In this document: positions 62,712-64,000 of the stretch, one piece after another
How the letters are laid out: every line of letters begins with the position of its first letter
Numbering within the stretch: the stretch's first letter is position 1
Assembly (NCBI RefSeq): GCF_024054535.1
Contig: NZ_JAMXLV010000012.1
Span: forward strand, 1-64,000
Source: Thermococcus alcaliphilus
Lineage (GTDB): Archaea; Methanobacteriota_B; Thermococci; Thermococcales; Thermococcaceae
Direction of reading: 5' to 3'
DNA: 64,000 nucleotides
The notes under the pieces: model-generated
Seen by the model: the letters and a program-made list of their open reading frames with translations, nothing else
The model's database searches: none
What the model was told of the DNA's origin: nothing
Translations under genes and position numbers: made by a program

Positions 62712-64000
62712 ATCTCCTCCCCCGTTCTCTCAATTAGAATAAAGGCTATTGTACTGACCAGCATTAAAATAACGGACATTGCTGATGCTGGACCGAGTTG
62801 CCGTGAACCTAAAAAGCGGTATATTGCAATGGTTATTGTCGTGTATTCGGGCTTGTATATCATGTAGGTAGCTCCAAGCTCGGCTATGCTCATCGCAAAG
62901 GCGAATATCGCCCCCACTACTATGCCTCCAAAAGCGAGAGGAAGCTCAACTTTCAAGAATGCTTTGAGTTCGTTGGCTCCCAAGCTCATGGCGGCTTCCT
63001 TTAGGCTGGGCTTTATCTTCTTCAGCACCATGGAGATTGCTCTTAGAACAAAGGGGTAGGCAATAATCGTGTGTGCAAAGACTATCAGATACCAGGTGCC
63101 TAAAAGGTTCAGAGGAGGTTTGTGGAAAGCCCTTATGTATCCTAAGCCAAGGGTTATTGCAGAAGAAGCCAAAGGCAGCATCACAAGTGCATCAAATATG
63201 TCTTTACCCTTGAATTCCCATCTGTACATTATGTAAGCTATGCTCAAAGCCAAAAGAGTCGAAATAATAACTGTAGAAAATCCAAAGAAAAGGGAATTCC
63301 TAATTGCTGCTATGCTGTTTGCACCGAATATAGGGTTATACTCTGGGGAGAAAACCCTTCTGTACCATTCAAGGGTAAAGCTGCCTCCATAGGTGAACGA
63401 GTGGTAAACAACAGCTATTAGGGGAGATAAAATAAAAAGGAACACTACGCTGGAGTAGAGTGTTATAAACGCTCCCTTTACGCCCAAAAGTTCTTTCAAG
63501 GTTAGAGGTAGTGGTTTTCTAAATATTCTCTGTTCCTCGGCCTTTGCATAAAGGTCAAGGCTTTTTAAGTAGAGGTACATAAAAATAAAGCTCAAAAAGA
63601 TTTGAATTATAGCCAAAGCCGCTCCTGTTTTGAAGTCCAAGAGGGTCATTATTGCAGTGAATATGTCAACCTCTATGGTCGCATACTGGTATCCGCCAAG
63701 GATTAAAGGGATTGAAAAACTCAAAAAGCAGAAGACAAATGTCAGCATTGAGGAGGCAAATATAGCCGGCATGAGCATCGGCAAGGTGACTTTCCTAAAG
63801 AGTGTGAATCCCCTTGCCCCCAAGCTTATGGCGGCTTCTTCGTAGTGGGGGTTTATGCGCTGCCATAATGAAGATACCATCCTCACAACCACGGGAAAGT
63901 TGTAAAAGGCGTGAGCCAAAATTATTGCCTTCCAAGAATAGAGAATGCCTAGATCCTTTCCAATCAGCTGTGCAATTACTCCAGATCGCCCAAATAGGAG
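62705..64000 (-). CDS. ABC transporter permease (ThiP-like), 5' end beyond the window
   Basis: A partial gene. The visible 432 codons contain two permease halves, each with the EAA-type loop ([21 protein letters not shown] near the visible start, [21 protein letters not shown] in the second half). This duplication is typical of ThiP/FbpB permeases. About ten membrane segments are seen. The frame stays open to the window edge, with [13 protein letters not shown] upstream of the first possible start, so the N-terminus is missing. It overlaps the ATPase gene by 7 nt. Confidence 0.88.
   Translation of the reverse strand, partial: LLFGRSGVIAQLIGKDLGILYSWKAIILAHAFYNFPVVVRMVSSLWQRINPHYEEAAISLGARGFTLFRKVTLPMLMPAIFASSMLTFVFCFLSFSIPLILGGYQYATIEVDIFTAIMTLLDFKTGAALAIIQIFLSFIFMYLYLKSLDLYAKAEEQRIFRKPLPLTLKELLGVKGAFITLYSSVVFLFILSPLIAVVYHSFTYGGSFTLEWYRRVFSPEYNPIFGANSIAAIRNSLFFGFSTVIISTLLALSIAYIMYRWEFKGKDIFDALVMLPLASSAITLGLGYIRAFHKPPLNLLGTWYLIVFAHTIIAYPFVLRAISMVLKKIKPSLKEAAMSLGANELKAFLKVELPLAFGGIVVGAIFAFAMSIAELGATYMIYKPEYTTITIAIYRFLGSRQLGPASAMSVILMLVSTIAFILIERTGEEIW

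Overview
The window is 64 kb of chromosome from a hyperthermophilic euryarchaeon of the order Thermococcales, most likely a lower-GC Thermococcus (my inference). The evidence is the archaeal information-processing genes (split RpoA'/RpoA'', RpoH, DnaG-type primase, archaeal ribosomal proteins), the lineage-typical families DUF257, DUF835, NreA, SnatA and a CGP-CTERM-like anchor, T/A-rich TATA boxes 25-30 nt before starts, GGTGA/GGAGG ribosome-binding sites and encoded tRNA CCA ends. Genes are packed tightly, convergent pairs often overlap by a few bases, and ten tRNA genes lie scattered between coding regions.

Layout. 0-3 kb: possible edge gene, Toprim protein, dnaG, then leftward L7Ae-S28e-L24e. 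3-9.3 kb: oligosaccharyltransferase AglB and GlmS (N-glycosylation and amino-sugar supply), a small protein and a methyltransferase. 9.4-18 kb: PMT-like glycosyltransferase, RNase HII, a metal ABC transporter lacking its binding protein, SnatA, FtsY, a C/D box sRNA, a YtcJ-like amidohydrolase, prolidase and tRNA-Arg. 18-28.6 kb: a metallophosphoesterase-like pseudoenzyme, flippase, FUN14, PadR regulator, L40e, two divergent DUF257 paralogues, uridine phosphorylase, threonine synthase, tRNA-Cys/Ser, NreA, DUF835 and a phosphodiesterase. 28.6-29.3 kb: VapBC. 29.4-38.8 kb: the leftward RNA polymerase operon rpoH-rpoB-rpoA1-rpoA2-rpl30e-nusA-rps12-rps7. 39-40.4 kb: five tRNAs and a dCTP deaminase/dUTPase homologue. 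40.5-46 kb: ftsZ, then secE-spt5-rpl11-rpl1-rpl10-rpl12, and dtdA. 46.3-50 kb: a TAXI-type TRAP transporter. 50-53.6 kb: a class III signal-peptide protein with a 49-aa membrane partner, a sugar-isomerase-like protein, RNA ligase partner protein, a GNAT enzyme and a PH-like/SHOCT protein. 53.7-60.4 kb: two large secreted proteins around a BtpA-family gene. 60.4-64 kb: tRNA-Gly and a thiamine-type ABC transporter cut by the window edge.

Most of the window is core physiology: transcription, translation, secretion, glycosylation and uptake. The least ordinary stretch is 53.7-60.2 kb. A large FG-GAP/PKD surface protein and a secreted caspase-fold-like protein both have GC-rich cores inside an AT-rich genome, and in the second the putative catalytic Cys comes before the His, the reverse of the usual clan CD order. 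Other points of interest are the pseudoenzyme at 18 kb, a dual-guide C/D sRNA next to ftsY, a dCTP deaminase homologue without the usual catalytic Glu, and several genes under 60 codons that routine ORF calling would miss.
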